Position numbers and translations under genes: made by a program
Assembly: GCF_000797515.1 (NCBI RefSeq)
Contig: NZ_JSBN01000023.1
Span: 1-36,285 of the forward strand
Direction: 5' to 3'
DNA from: Sphingomonas sp. Ant H11
Lineage (GTDB): Bacteria; Pseudomonadota; Alphaproteobacteria; Sphingomonadales; Sphingomonadaceae
Length of the DNA stretch: 36,285 bases
Notes under the pieces: model-generated
Seen by the model: only the letters and a program-made list of their open reading frames with translations
The model's database searches: none
What the model was told of the DNA's origin: nothing
Part shown: positions 27,529-36,225 of the stretch, piece after piece
Position numbering within the stretch: the stretch's first letter is position 1
How the letters are laid out: each line of letters begins with the position of its first letter

Positions 27529-28451
27529 ATGATCGGTCGCATTGTCAGCCAGATGCAATTGGCGTCTGGACTGGATGTGGTCCGCGTTCTGGAAGAGCAT
27601 CTCCAGCGAAAAATCCCGTTCGATCGAGCGATTTTCCTGCTAATGATCTTGCGCGGCAGTAGCGGCCTTCGCGCTTTCTGTAACGGTCTGGCGTCGACCG
27701 CGCCTTCGGTCGTGGACGGCATCAGTATCAATGCGGTCGCAATGTCGCTCAATCGACCGTTCGAGACGGTACGACGGCACGTCCACGCCTTGATCGACGA
27801 CGGGATTTGCCAGCGCGTCGATCACGCGTGAGCGTTCGGAGCGAGACGCTGGCCCTGCCCGCCTTTGCGACCTTGCTGCGTTCGCTGCACGACCACATGG
27901 TCAGTGTCATCGAAGATCTGTCACAGATGGGCGTTCCCCTGCCGCCAAATCATGTCGATCGTTTCTATGATCCGAACGCTACCATTGCAGCGGCGATCGA
28001 CCTGGTGCTTGCGCCGTTCGATTACATTCGGGACGCGCATGCAAGCTGGCTCGAGCTTGTGGTCGTGCACACCGTGGCAACCGCCGGTGCGCGCAAGATC
28101 ACGCGCGACCCGGAACTGAGCCGCCGCTATGGGGAAGCCGATACCGCTCCGCCCGAGGATTTGCGCGAGCCCATCGCCATCACCGTACTCGCCCGTACCT
28201 TACGCATGAGCTATTCGACGGTCCGGCGGGAGGTCGAAAGTGCGGTCGCATCGGGAAAGCTGACGCGTGCCGGACACGGCGTCCTGGCCACCGACGCATA
28301 TCTGAGGTCGGCCGCGATCGTCCAGGCCGGAGCGCGTGCCACCGCGCACTGCGCACACGTCTTGCGGAGGCTGGGTCCAGGCGGATTTCGCTTCGATAAT
28401 CCGACGCACTGCTATCTCGACGGCAAGCCGGCGTTCCTCACCTTCGACTGA
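27529..28451 (+). CDS. double helix-turn-helix protein, one frameshift as sequenced
   Basis: Two adjacent frames (27529 to about 27828 and about 27828 to 28451) join into one product of about 307 residues if a G is restored near 27828 (CACGCGTG to CACGGCGTG). Each half ends in a winged-helix-like segment: SINAVAMSLNRPFETVRRHV in the first and AITVLARTLRMSYSTVRREV in the second. GGGGAG lies four bases before ATG 27529. No known family name comes to mind; a DNA-binding regulator is the safe reading. Joining is supported by the lack of a start signal for the second frame. Confidence 0.7.
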
Positions 28452-28457
28452 GCCCGA

Positions 28458-29963
28458 CTAATTGCGAGGTGCCTGACGGCGATAGCTTAGCGCCTCGGCA
28501 ACATGAATGCGCCCGACCGTCTCGGCACCGGCCAAGTCGGCAATCGTCCGCGCAACCCGCAGGATGCGCGTATAGCCCCTTGCCGACAAACGCATCGCTT
28601 CCGACGCTTGCGCCAGCAGCGTGCATCCTGCCGCATCGGGAGTGGCGACGGCGTCGAGCAAAGCGCCGTCCGCATCGGCGTTGGTGCGCGCCGCATGGTC
28701 AGCATAGCGCGTTCGCTGCACCGCCCGCGCCGCCGCGACACGCCCCGCGACCTCGGCCGAGCCTTCGCTTGGCGGCGGCAACACCAGATCGGCGGCGCTC
28801 ACGGCCTGCACCTCGATATGCAGATCGATGCGGTCGAGCAGCGGCCCCGAGACCTTCGCCTGATAGTCGGCTGCACAGCGCGGCGCGCGCGAACAGGCAA
28901 GCGCCGCGTCGCCCAGATGACCGCAACGACACGGGTTCATCGCCGCGATCAATTGCACCCGCGCCGGGAAAGTGACGTGGGCATTGGCACGTGCGACGCT
29001 GACGGTCCCGGCTTCCAGCGGCTGGCGCAGCGAATCGAGCACGGCGCGCTGAAATTCCGGTAGTTCGTCCAGAAACAGCACGCCCAGATGCGCGAGGCTG
29101 ACCTCGCCCGGTTTGACCTTCAACCCGCCGCCGACCAGCGCCGCCATCGACGCGGAATGATGCGGCGCGCGGTACGGCCGCTGGCGAGTCAGCCGCCCAC
29201 CGGTCAGCGTCCCCGCGACGCTCGCCACCATCGACACCTCGAGCGCCTCGCTCGCATCGAGCGGCGGCAGAATTCCCGGCAGGCACGATGCCATCAGCGA
29301 TTTGCCCGCGCCCGGCGGCCCCACCATCAGCAGATTATGTCCGCCCGCCGCCGCGATTTCGAGCGCACGCTTGGCCGTCTCCTGCCCTTTAACCTGGCGC
29401 AGATCGGGCCCGTGGCCGACATCGTCCGCGTCGCCGGGCAACGGCTCGCTCAGCAGGCCATGCCCCTTGAAATGGTTGATCAGCGACAGGATGTCGGGTG
29501 CCGCCAGCACCCCCTGCCCCGCCCAGGCCGCTTCCGAGCCCTGCGCCGCCGGGCACACCAGCCCCATCCCGCGTTCCGACGCATGCAGCGCCGCCAGCAA
29601 CACCCCCGGCGACGGCGCGATTCGCGCGTCGAGCCCGAGTTCGCCCACCACGACATAATCGCTCAGCGTCTCCGCATCGACCACGCCCATTGCGCCCAGC
29701 AGCGCCAGCGCGATCGGCAAATCGAAATGCGATCCTTCCTTGGGCAAATCCGCCGGGGACAGGTTGACCACGATCCGCTTGGGCGGCAGCGCCAGCCCCA
29801 TCGCCGCAATCGCCCCGCGCACCCGCTCGCGGCTTTCCGCCACCGCTTTGTCGCCCAGTCCAACGACGTTGAAGGCGGGTAAGCCCGGGATCAACTGCAC
29901 CTGCACCTCGACCGCGCGCGCCTCGAGGCCGAGATACGCCACCGTGGATACGCTTGCTGCCAT
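28458..29963 (-). CDS. YifB/ComM-type Mg-chelatase-like AAA+ ATPase
   Basis: A 501-residue protein with the family layout: an N-terminal Lon-protease-like domain (LPAFNVVGLGDKAVAESRER), then the AAA+ module with Walker A GPPGAGKS, a Walker B-like LFLDELPEF, the MNPCRCGH zinc-type segment and a C-terminal helical lid. ComM is a hexameric helicase that promotes branch migration during natural transformation. ATG 29963 (MAASVSTVAYLG) follows GGGGGATC; the longer upstream frame to 30251 is antisense to the next gene. No other competence genes are visible. Confidence 0.92.
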   Translation of the reverse strand: MAASVSTVAYLGLEARAVEVQVQLIPGLPAFNVVGLGDKAVAESRERVRGAIAAMGLALPPKRIVVNLSPADLPKEGSHFDLPIALALLGAMGVVDAETLSDYVVVGELGLDARIAPSPGVLLAALHASERGMGLVCPAAQGSEAAWAGQGVLAAPDILSLINHFKGHGLLSEPLPGDADDVGHGPDLRQVKGQETAKRALEIAAAGGHNLLMVGPPGAGKSLMASCLPGILPPLDASEALEVSMVASVAGTLTGGRLTRQRPYRAPHHSASMAALVGGGLKVKPGEVSLAHLGVLFLDELPEFQRAVLDSLRQPLEAGTVSVARANAHVTFPARVQLIAAMNPCRCGHLGDAALACSRAPRCAADYQAKVSGPLLDRIDLHIEVQAVSAADLVLPPPSEGSAEVAGRVAAARAVQRTRYADHAARTNADADGALLDAVATPDAAGCTLLAQASEAMRLSARGYTRILRVARTIADLAGAETVGRIHVAEALSYRRQAPRN

Positions 29964-30069
29964 CTGTGATCCCCCCGGACGCCGCTGGAGCATACCGGGT
30001 TTTCCGGCAGAGGGAACAGCGCCGGGCGGCGTCTTGCGCAAACAAGACACCGGCCCCACATGCCTGTCG

Positions 30070-30420
30070 ATGATGACGTCCCGTAATCCGCTGGTCCGCA
30101 CGGGCCTTGTTTCCGGTGGCGTGGTGCTGGTGATTCTCTCGCCGATCGTCGGCGCGATTCCGGGGCCAGGCGGCATCTTCGTGTTTGCCGCCGGCCTCGC
30201 GCTGGTGCTGCAAAACTCGCACCGCGCCAAAAAGCATTTCGTCACCGCCAAGCGCCGCTGGCCCAGGCTCGGCCATTATGCCGATATGGGATTGCGCCGC
30301 CAAAGCGCCGCACGCCGCCGCGCGCGCGACCGGGAAGCGCGGGAAGACGGCCCGCCCGCCAGCTTTCGCGCGCGGCTCGCCGAGATCCTCGCACCACCAA
30401 CCAACGATCGCACACGTTGA
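30070..30420 (+). CDS. small membrane protein, PGPGW-like
   Basis: A 116-residue protein with one or two closely spaced hydrophobic segments: VRTGLVSGGVVLVILSPIVG, then the turn PGPGG and IFVFAAGLALVLQ. The PGPG turn between helices matches the PGPGW putative transmembrane family, although W is G here. The C-terminal half is strongly basic and cytoplasmic. The start is ATG 30070 or 30073. The function of the family is unknown. Confidence 0.7.
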   Translation: MMTSRNPLVRTGLVSGGVVLVILSPIVGAIPGPGGIFVFAAGLALVLQNSHRAKKHFVTAKRRWPRLGHYADMGLRRQSAARRRARDREAREDGPPASFRARLAEILAPPTNDRTR

Positions 30421-30456
30421 CTTTCCGGCACGTCCTCGGTAAGCGCGCACCTTCAA

Positions 30457-30480
30457 GGCCGTCCTCGTGGCGGCCATTTT
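30457..30480 (+). terminator. weak hairpin upstream of rpmH
   Basis: GGCCG (30457-30461) pairs with CGGCC (30471-30475), followed by ATTTTC. It may end the preceding membrane-protein transcript or lie in the rpmH leader. The stem is short. Confidence 0.35.
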
Positions 30481-30514
30481 CTATTTCGACGTGCCCCGTG
30501 CAGAATTTTAGGGA

Positions 30515-31006
30515 ATGAACGATGAAGCGGACCTTTCAGCCGAGCAATCTGGTGCGCGCACGCCGCCACGGGTTCCGCTCGCGCATGGCGACCCCGGGCG
30601 GTCGCAACGTGATTCGCGCGCGCCGCAACCGCGGCCGCAAGAAGCTCTCGGCGTAAGCGTACCCGTCGGCCCTGCCGACCTACGCACGCTCACCCGCCGC
30701 GCGGATTTTCTCGCGGCGAATGCGGGAAAGCGCGCACCCATGCCGGGATTCGTCCTGCAAGTGCGCCCCCGCGGTGATGGCGATCCCGCCATGCGGGTCG
30801 GCTACACCGTCACCAAGAAAATCGGCAACGCCGTGGTTCGCAATCGCATGAAACGGCGGTTGCGGGCCTTGGCGCGCGAGCTGCTGCCCGAAAAGGGCGT
30901 GCCCGGTGCCGACCATGTGCTGATCGGCCGCAACGGCGGAATCGAGCGCGATTTCGCCACATTGCGGGCCGAACTCACCAAAGCATTGGCGAAGGCGGCA
31001 CGGTGA
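30515..31006 (+). CDS. rnpA: ribonuclease P protein component; frame encloses rpmH
   Basis: The conserved RnpA body begins at [20 protein letters not shown] (about residue 59) and includes the RNA-binding block [19 protein letters not shown]. In its frame the only ATG, GTG or TTG upstream of this body is ATG 30515, seven bases before the rpmH start. The next ATG lies inside the conserved part. The 163-residue product therefore has an extra ~58-residue proline/arginine-rich N-terminus and contains all of rpmH in another frame, an arrangement described for Thermus. AGGGA is spaced ideally for rpmH but abuts ATG 30515, so initiation here is unusual; a non-canonical start near 30657-30690 remains possible. 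The enzyme matures the 5' ends of tRNAs with the RNase P RNA. Confidence 0.85.
   Translation: MNDEADLSAEQSGARTPPRVPLAHGDPGRSQRDSRAPQPRPQEALGVSVPVGPADLRTLTRRADFLAANAGKRAPMPGFVLQVRPRGDGDPAMRVGYTVTKKIGNAVVRNRMKRRLRALARELLPEKGVPGADHVLIGRNGGIERDFATLRAELTKALAKAAR
30522..30656 (+). CDS. rpmH: 50S ribosomal protein L34
   Basis: A 44-residue protein beginning [19 protein letters not shown] and ending in the basic tail RGRKKLSA, a full match to L34. AGGGA at 30510-30514 lies seven bases before the ATG. It is the first gene of the rpmH-rnpA-yidD-yidC-yihA unit. Confidence 0.97.
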   Translation: MKRTFQPSNLVRARRHGFRSRMATPGGRNVIRARRNRGRKKLSA

Positions 31007-31020
31007 AGGATCACCCCACT

Positions 31021-31109
31021 CCGTTCGTGCTGAGCTTGTGGAAGCACAGCTCGCTACACGCATCGACGCTCGTGCGGCTGGGGCCCTTCGACAGGCTCAG
31101 GGCGAACGG
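31021..31109. repeat. inverted pair of REP-like elements
   Basis: One copy at 31021-31047 (CCGTTCGTGCTGAGCTTG...) and an inverted copy at 31081-31109 (...GGCTCAGGGCGAACGG) lie between rnpA and yidD. They are of the same family as 7947-8034. Their presence inside an operon suggests mRNA stem-loops that could set differential stability. Confidence 0.7.
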
Positions 31110-31127
31110 TCATACCGACGCCTCGCC

Positions 31128-31340
31128 GTGCTGACTCGCCTCCTCATCCTGCTGGTACGCGGCTGGCAAATTGGCCCCTCGGCGGTATTGCCGCCATCGT
31201 GCCGCTACACCCCAAGCTGTTCCGCCTATGCAATCACCGCGCTTCGCCGCTATGGCGCAGTGAAAGGCGGGTGGTTGGCAACCAAGCGAATCGCGCGGTG
31301 CCATCCCTGGGGCGGGTACGGACCCGATCCAGTGCCCTGA
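31128..31340 (+). CDS. yidD: membrane protein insertion efficiency factor YidD
   Basis: A 70-residue protein with the family hallmark CRYTPSCSAYAITALRRYG and the C-terminal RCHPWGGYGPDPVP. An N-terminal amphipathic/hydrophobic helix (LTRLLILLVRGWQ) attaches it to the inner membrane. It assists YidC/Sec insertion. GTG 31128 is chosen because the upstream in-frame part is made of REP sequence. Confidence 0.93.
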   Translation: MLTRLLILLVRGWQIGPSAVLPPSCRYTPSCSAYAITALRRYGAVKGGWLATKRIARCHPWGGYGPDPVP

Positions 31341-31359
31341 TCGAACGGAAGACACCCGC

Positions 31360-33117
31360 GTGAAAGAAGATACCCGGAATTTCATCCTGTTCGCGGTGCT
31401 GGCCGCGATCATTCTGCTGGGCGGCAATTTCCTGTCGGCTCGCTATTTCCCGCATGTCGCCAACCCGCCCGCGACCAAGCTGGTCGATGGCAAGAGCCAG
31501 GTTGTCCCTCCGCCCAGCGGAAGCCCGGCCGCGACGACCCCGGCGCAGGTTCGCGATCTGGAAATCGTTCGCCGCGAAACCCCGCGTGTGGCGATCCAGA
31601 CCGCCGATCTGCAAGGCTCGATCAACCTGAAGGGCGCGCGGATCGATGATCTGACGCTGACCAAATACAAGCAGACGATCGACAAGAATTCCCCGCCGAT
31701 CCGCCTGCTGTCGCCGCGCGGCACCAAGGATGCGTATTTCGCGGGCTTCGGCTGGAATGGTGACGGCGTCACCGTCCCCAATGGCGATACCGTCTTCACC
31801 GCCAATGGCACGACGCTGACCTCCAATACGCCGGTCACGCTCTATTGGGACAACAAGCAGGGCCAGCGCTTCGCGCTGACCTTCGCGGTCGATGCCAAAT
31901 ATATGTTCACGGTGCGCCAGACCGTCGCCAATGCCGGCCCCGCGCCGATTTCGCTGCGCCCCTATGCGCTCGTCTCGCGCGCCGGCGTCGGCACCGAGGC
32001 CGATACCTGGACCAACCATATCGGCCCGATCGGCGTGTTCGACAAAGGTGCCACCTATGACATCACCTTTGACAATCTGAAGGGCAAGGAAGCGAGCTTC
32101 CTCGGCAAGATCTGGGGCAATTCGGCCAAGGCTGGCGAGAATTTCTTCAATTCCACCGGCGGCTGGCTCGGCTTCGGCGACAAATACTTCCTCGCCGCCG
32201 TCATCCCCGATCACGGCGCGCCGGTTCGGGCGGGCTTCCACGCTGCAAACGGCGACGTGTTCCAGGGCGATTTCACGCTCGCCCCGCGCGTCGTCGCACC
32301 GGGCAAGGCGCTCGTCTCGACCGCCAAATTCTTCGCCGGTGCCAAGGAAACCAACACGCTCGACCGGTATGAGGATCGCCTCGGCATCCAGCATTTCGGC
32401 AAGGCGATCGATTGGGGCTGGTTCGAGATCGTCGAAAAGCCGATCTTCAAATATCTCGACTGGTTGTTCCGCATGATCGGCAACTTCGGCGTCGCGATCA
32501 TCCTGCTCACCGTCACCATCCGCACTTTGATCTTCCCCGTCGCGCAGCGTCAGTTCGCCTCGATGGCCGCCATGAAGGCGATCCAGCCGAAGATGAAGGC
32601 GATCCAGGAAAAGTATAAGGACGACAAGGCCCGCGCCCAGCAGGAAGTGATGGCGCTGTACAAGGCCGAAAAGGTCAACCCGCTCGCGGGCTGCCTGCCG
32701 ACCCTGATCCAGATCCCGATCATGTATTCGCTGTACAAGGTGCTGCTGCTGACGATCGAAATGCGGCATCAGCCGTTCGTCGGCTGGATCCACGATCTGT
32801 CGGCACCCGACCCTGCGACGATCCTCAACCTGTTCGGCTATCTGCCCTATCACCTGCCGTCGTTCCTCGCGATCGGCGTGGTGCCGGTGCTGCTCGGCGT
32901 GTCGATGTTCTTCCAGTTCAAGCTGAACCCGGCACCGATGGACGAAGCGCAAAAGCAGGTCTTCGCGATCATGCCGTGGATGCTGATGTTCGTGATGGCC
33001 CCGTTCGCGGTCGGCCTGCAGGTCTACTGGATCACCTCCAACCTGTGGACCGTCGCGCAGCAGCGCCTGCTCTACGCCCGCCATCCCGGCCTCAAAGAAC
33101 CGGCGGTGAAGAAGTGA
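31360..33117 (+). CDS. yidC: membrane protein insertase YidC
   Basis: A 585-residue insertase starting at GTG 31360. An N-terminal membrane helix ([18 protein letters not shown]) is followed by the large periplasmic beta-sandwich domain, then the conserved five-helix core beginning around [20 protein letters not shown], with [20 protein letters not shown] and [11 protein letters not shown]. The positively charged hydrophilic groove includes the arginine in TIRTLIFP. The stop overlaps the yihA start (GTGA). Confidence 0.96.
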   Translation: MKEDTRNFILFAVLAAIILLGGNFLSARYFPHVANPPATKLVDGKSQVVPPPSGSPAATTPAQVRDLEIVRRETPRVAIQTADLQGSINLKGARIDDLTLTKYKQTIDKNSPPIRLLSPRGTKDAYFAGFGWNGDGVTVPNGDTVFTANGTTLTSNTPVTLYWDNKQGQRFALTFAVDAKYMFTVRQTVANAGPAPISLRPYALVSRAGVGTEADTWTNHIGPIGVFDKGATYDITFDNLKGKEASFLGKIWGNSAKAGENFFNSTGGWLGFGDKYFLAAVIPDHGAPVRAGFHAANGDVFQGDFTLAPRVVAPGKALVSTAKFFAGAKETNTLDRYEDRLGIQHFGKAIDWGWFEIVEKPIFKYLDWLFRMIGNFGVAIILLTVTIRTLIFPVAQRQFASMAAMKAIQPKMKAIQEKYKDDKARAQQEVMALYKAEKVNPLAGCLPTLIQIPIMYSLYKVLLLTIEMRHQPFVGWIHDLSAPDPATILNLFGYLPYHLPSFLAIGVVPVLLGVSMFFQFKLNPAPMDEAQKQVFAIMPWMLMFVMAPFAVGLQVYWITSNLWTVAQQRLLYARHPGLKEPAVKK

Positions 33118-33752
33118 GTTTCGAGCCGGAAGACATTGAAGCCGCGCGCAAGCTCTTCGCCGGGCCGATCGCGTTCCTCAAATCGGCGCCGACGATCGAG
33201 TTCCTGCCCGATGCGGTGGTGCCCGAAGTGGCGTTTGCCGGGCGCTCCAACGTCGGCAAATCGTCGCTGCTCAATGCGCTGACCGGGCGCAATGCGCTCG
33301 CGCGCACCTCGAACACGCCGGGCCGCACGCAGGAATTGAACTTCTTCGACGTCGGCAACCCGCTGGCGTTCCGCTTGGTCGACATGCCCGGCTACGGCTT
33401 TGCCAAGGCACCCAAGGACATGGTCAAGAAGTGGCGCTTCATGGTCAATGATTTCCTGCGCGGGCGCGACGTGCTCAAGCGCGCGCTGGTGCTGATCGAC
33501 GCGCGCCACGGCATCAAGGATGTCGACCGCGACATCCTCGAAATGCTCGACAAGGCGGCGGTCAGCTACCGCATGGTCATCACCAAGGCCGACAAGATCA
33601 AGGCGAGCGAACTGGCCGAGGTCACCCAGGCCACCGCCGACGAAGCGCGCAAGCGCCCGGCGGCGCACCCCGAGATTCTGGTGACGTCGAGCGAAACCGG
33701 CCTCGGCATCCCCGAACTGCGCGCGGCGGTGATCGAGGCGGTCACCAGCTAA
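33114..33752 (+). CDS. yihA: ribosome biogenesis GTPase YihA/YsxC (EngB)
   Basis: A 212-residue GTPase of the 50S-assembly family. G1 is [10 protein letters not shown]2 lies in NTPGRTQ, G3 is DMPGYG, G4 is TKAD and G5 is in VTSSETG. GTG 33114 overlaps the yidC stop by four bases, implying translational coupling. A longer upstream frame from 32976 is antisense-like filler within yidC. Confidence 0.96.
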   Translation: MSFEPEDIEAARKLFAGPIAFLKSAPTIEFLPDAVVPEVAFAGRSNVGKSSLLNALTGRNALARTSNTPGRTQELNFFDVGNPLAFRLVDMPGYGFAKAPKDMVKKWRFMVNDFLRGRDVLKRALVLIDARHGIKDVDRDILEMLDKAAVSYRMVITKADKIKASELAEVTQATADEARKRPAAHPEILVTSSETGLGIPELRAAVIEAVTS

Positions 33753-33806
33753 GCGGGGTTTCGGCGCACGTTGGCGATCACCCACATCTGCGCTACAGTG
33801 ACTCTT

Positions 33807-34193
33807 ATGACTCGTCCGATGCGCCCCGCTCTGCTGCTCCTTTCCGCCGCTGCGGGTTTGCCGACGGCAGGCTTCGCCCAGCAGCAAGCGACCGTGCCGG
33901 CTACTCCTGCTGTGGCTGCAGCGGCGGCACCGTCTTCGGGCGACACGATCCGGCTGTCCGACAAGGAACGCGACGCCATCCTCAACAGCAACACCGTGGA
34001 AAGCGCCGCCGCCGCCCGCGGCGAGCGCCTCCCAGGCACCGGTCCCGGCATTCACGGCGAAATCGGCGCGATGATCGGATCGAACGGCACGCGCGGCATC
34101 TACGGCACCGCCGCGATCCCGCTCGGCGACAATGCCGGTGCGGTCGTGTCGTTCGAGAGCAGCCAATATAACTGGCCCCGCCGCTCGCGCTGA
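33807..34193 (+). CDS. hypothetical secreted protein
   Basis: A 128-residue product with a signal peptide (MRPALLLLSAAAGLPTAGFA, cleavage before QQQ), an alanine-rich linker and a conserved-looking tail containing GTGPGIHGEIGAMIGSNGTR, then IYGTAAIPLG and VSFESSQYNW. The start is ATG 33807 or 33819. No family recognised. It is 55 bases after yihA and may be the last gene of that unit. Confidence 0.7.
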   Translation: MTRPMRPALLLLSAAAGLPTAGFAQQQATVPATPAVAAAAAPSSGDTIRLSDKERDAILNSNTVESAAAARGERLPGTGPGIHGEIGAMIGSNGTRGIYGTAAIPLGDNAGAVVSFESSQYNWPRRSR

Positions 34194-34617
34194 CCGCCTG
34201 CGCAGGGGCGCAACGCCTTTCCATAAAGCCCTTCCCAGGCGAAAGCCGGGGTCCAGGCGAGGAACGGCACAGGGCGAGCGCTAAAGCGGGATGACGTTAC
34301 TTCGATCCGGGGAAGCCCCTCCCTTCCTGAAGGGAGGGGAGTCCGTCAAACGTCATCACACTCTAGCGCTTGATAAGTTCCACCTTCGCAACTGGGCCCC
34401 GGCCTTCGCCGGGGAAGCACGTTTTGAGCGCGCGCTGATCGAACCTTACGAAAGCGTTGTCCTACACGCGGGAAGTATGAAAATCTCGCCCCGCATGCTC
34501 TTTCTCATCGTTGCCGCCATCGACCGTACTCGGTTCATCGACAGCAAGACGAGATTGGTCGCACTCCGCCTATAACGCGCCCTTACCTTCGTTACCTTCC
34601 GAGTCGGGCGCACCGGA
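34194..34617. other. gene-free region with palindromes
   Basis: I see no credible gene. It holds a perfect 11-bp hairpin at 34316-34339 (CCCCTCCCTTC, loop CT, complement), a second at 34397-34414 (CCCCGGC, CTTC loop, GCCGGGG), and an imperfect inverted segment near 34225-34260. A 94-codon open frame (34291-34575) spans the palindromes and lacks protein character. Confidence 0.6.
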
Positions 34618-35085
34618 TCACCGCTCGATATAGGTCGCCGCATATTCGACCGGGAAATTCACCGATCGCGCGATGAAGCAATGCGCGTGGATGCGCGCGT
34701 GGATCGCATCCGCCACCGCCAGATCGCTCCCCGCGAGCAGCTCGATCCGCGGCCGCAGCACCGCCTTCACGAACCGCCCCGTCCCATCGGGCGCGCTTTC
34801 GCCGATGCCGAGCGGGTCGTCGGTATAGGCGGTCACCACCACCCCGGCGACGCTCGCCAGATGCAGATACCACAGCATGTGACAGCCCGAGAGCGTCGCC
34901 AGCAGCAAATCCTCGGGGTTGGGCAGGCCCGGATCGCCGCCCAGCAACGGATCGTTCGAGCACTCGATCACCGGCTTGCCCGGCGTCACGATCTGCCACG
35001 TCCGGTCATAGCCGCGATACTGCCGCGTCCCCTCGCCGCGATTGCCGGTCCAGGCGATCCGCGCGGTGTACTGGTGCTCGGACAT
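34618..35085 (-). CDS. OsmC family peroxiredoxin-like protein
   Basis: A 155-residue OsmC/Ohr-family protein that reduces organic hydroperoxides. The two redox cysteines are C68 in LATLSGCHMLWYLH and C136 in HAHCFIARSVNFP. The central NPEDLLLA block is typical. ATG 35085 lies one base after the stop of the ATP-grasp gene, so the two are co-translated. As sequenced, the missing base in the upstream gene makes the two appear as one 536-residue frame; that fusion is an artefact of the lesion. Confidence 0.92.
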   Translation of the reverse strand: MSEHQYTARIAWTGNRGEGTRQYRGYDRTWQIVTPGKPVIECSNDPLLGGDPGLPNPEDLLLATLSGCHMLWYLHLASVAGVVVTAYTDDPLGIGESAPDGTGRFVKAVLRPRIELLAGSDLAVADAIHARIHAHCFIARSVNFPVEYAATYIER

Positions 35086-35086
35086 A

Positions 35087-36225
35087 TTACCCTTCGATGA
35101 TGTGCGGCACGAAGCGCGCGGTGTTGCCGGTGATCGGCCCGTCCTCGCGAATGCCATCCCCGCCGGCGCGCCATCGACGATCCATGCGCCCAGCACCGGG
35201 CGCTGCTCGCCGCTGCCGGGCAGATCGTACAGCGCCTGATAGACGAAGCCTTCCTCGCCATAATCGCCGCCGGTCTCGGCCAGCGTCGCCCCGCCCTTCA
35301 CAAGCGTGACATTGGCCCCCTCGCGCGCCAGCAACGGCTTGCGGACATGGTCGCCGACAAGCGGTGCCCGCCGCGTCTCCAGCAAATTGGGGTGCCCCGG
35401 ATACAGCTCCCACAGCACCGCCAGGATCGCCTTGTTGCTCCACAACATCTTCCAGATCGGCTCGATCCACAAAGTGCTGCTCAGGCTCTCGATCAGCTCG
35501 CCGCCGAACGGCTCGTTGACCAGCCATTCCCACGGATAGAGATGGAAGATCGCGTCGATCGGCATGTTGTCGAGATCGACGAAGCGCCGACCCGCACTAT
35601 CCCAGCCCAGATCCTTCAGCTCGATCAGCCGCGTGTCGACCCCCGCCGCGCGCGCGGTGTCGGCGAGATAGGCGGTGGTCACGCTATCCTCCCCCGCCGC
35701 ATCCGCGATATGCGCCAGATAGAGCGCGCTGCTCCCCGGCGGCGGCGCGATGTCGCGCCATTTGGCGATCAGCGCCTCGTGCAGGCTGTTATACTGGTCA
35801 TGGCTTGGGAAGACCGCTTCCTTCCAGTCCCACTGGATCACCGCCGCCTCGATCAGCGAGGTCGGCGTGTCGCAATTGAACTCGAACAGCCTGGGCGGAC
35901 CAGACCCGTCATAGCCCAGGTCGAACCGCCCGAAATTGAGCGCCGGTGGCTCGGCATTCCAGGAATCGTAAATCGCATTGTGGCAGAAAGCGGGAATGCC
36001 GAAATCGCCGAGCAATTCGCGGTCGAGCACATGCTGCCCGGCGGCGAGGAACATCTCGTACAGCTCGGCACTGGCGCGCTCGATCGTCTCGATCTCGGCC
36101 AGCGAAAAGCGATAGCAGGCGCTTTCGTCCCAATAAGGCTGGCCGCCAACGCTATGCCAGACGAGGCCAAGCTCCTCGACCCGCGCCTGCCAGTCGCGGC
36201 GCGGGCTGCAATCGGTGCGGCGCAT
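35087..36225 (-). CDS. glutathionylspermidine synthase-like ATP-grasp protein (YgiC type), one frameshift as sequenced
   Basis: About 379 residues after repair, the length of E. coli YgiC, i.e. the synthetase domain without the amidase. Family blocks: NFGRFDLGYDGSGPPRLFEF, FNCDTPTSLIEA, HLYPWEWLVNEPFG, RKPLLAREGANVTLVKGG. The frame breaks near 35154, where ATGGCATTCGC should probably read ATGGGCATTCGC; the correct end then reads REDGPITGNTARFVPHIIEG. ATG 36225 overlaps the preceding stop (TGATG); GTG 36228 is an alternative. It probably ligates an amine or peptide with ATP; the substrate of YgiC-type proteins is not established. Confidence 0.88.

Noticed and set aside
31234..33084. A 616-codon minus-strand frame opposite yidC
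   Set aside because: It is a mirror frame of GC-rich yidC; the yidC, yidD and yihA products are well conserved.
34291..34575. A 94-codon frame after the secreted hypothetical protein
   Set aside because: It runs through two palindromic repeats, has no ribosome binding site and no protein-like pattern.
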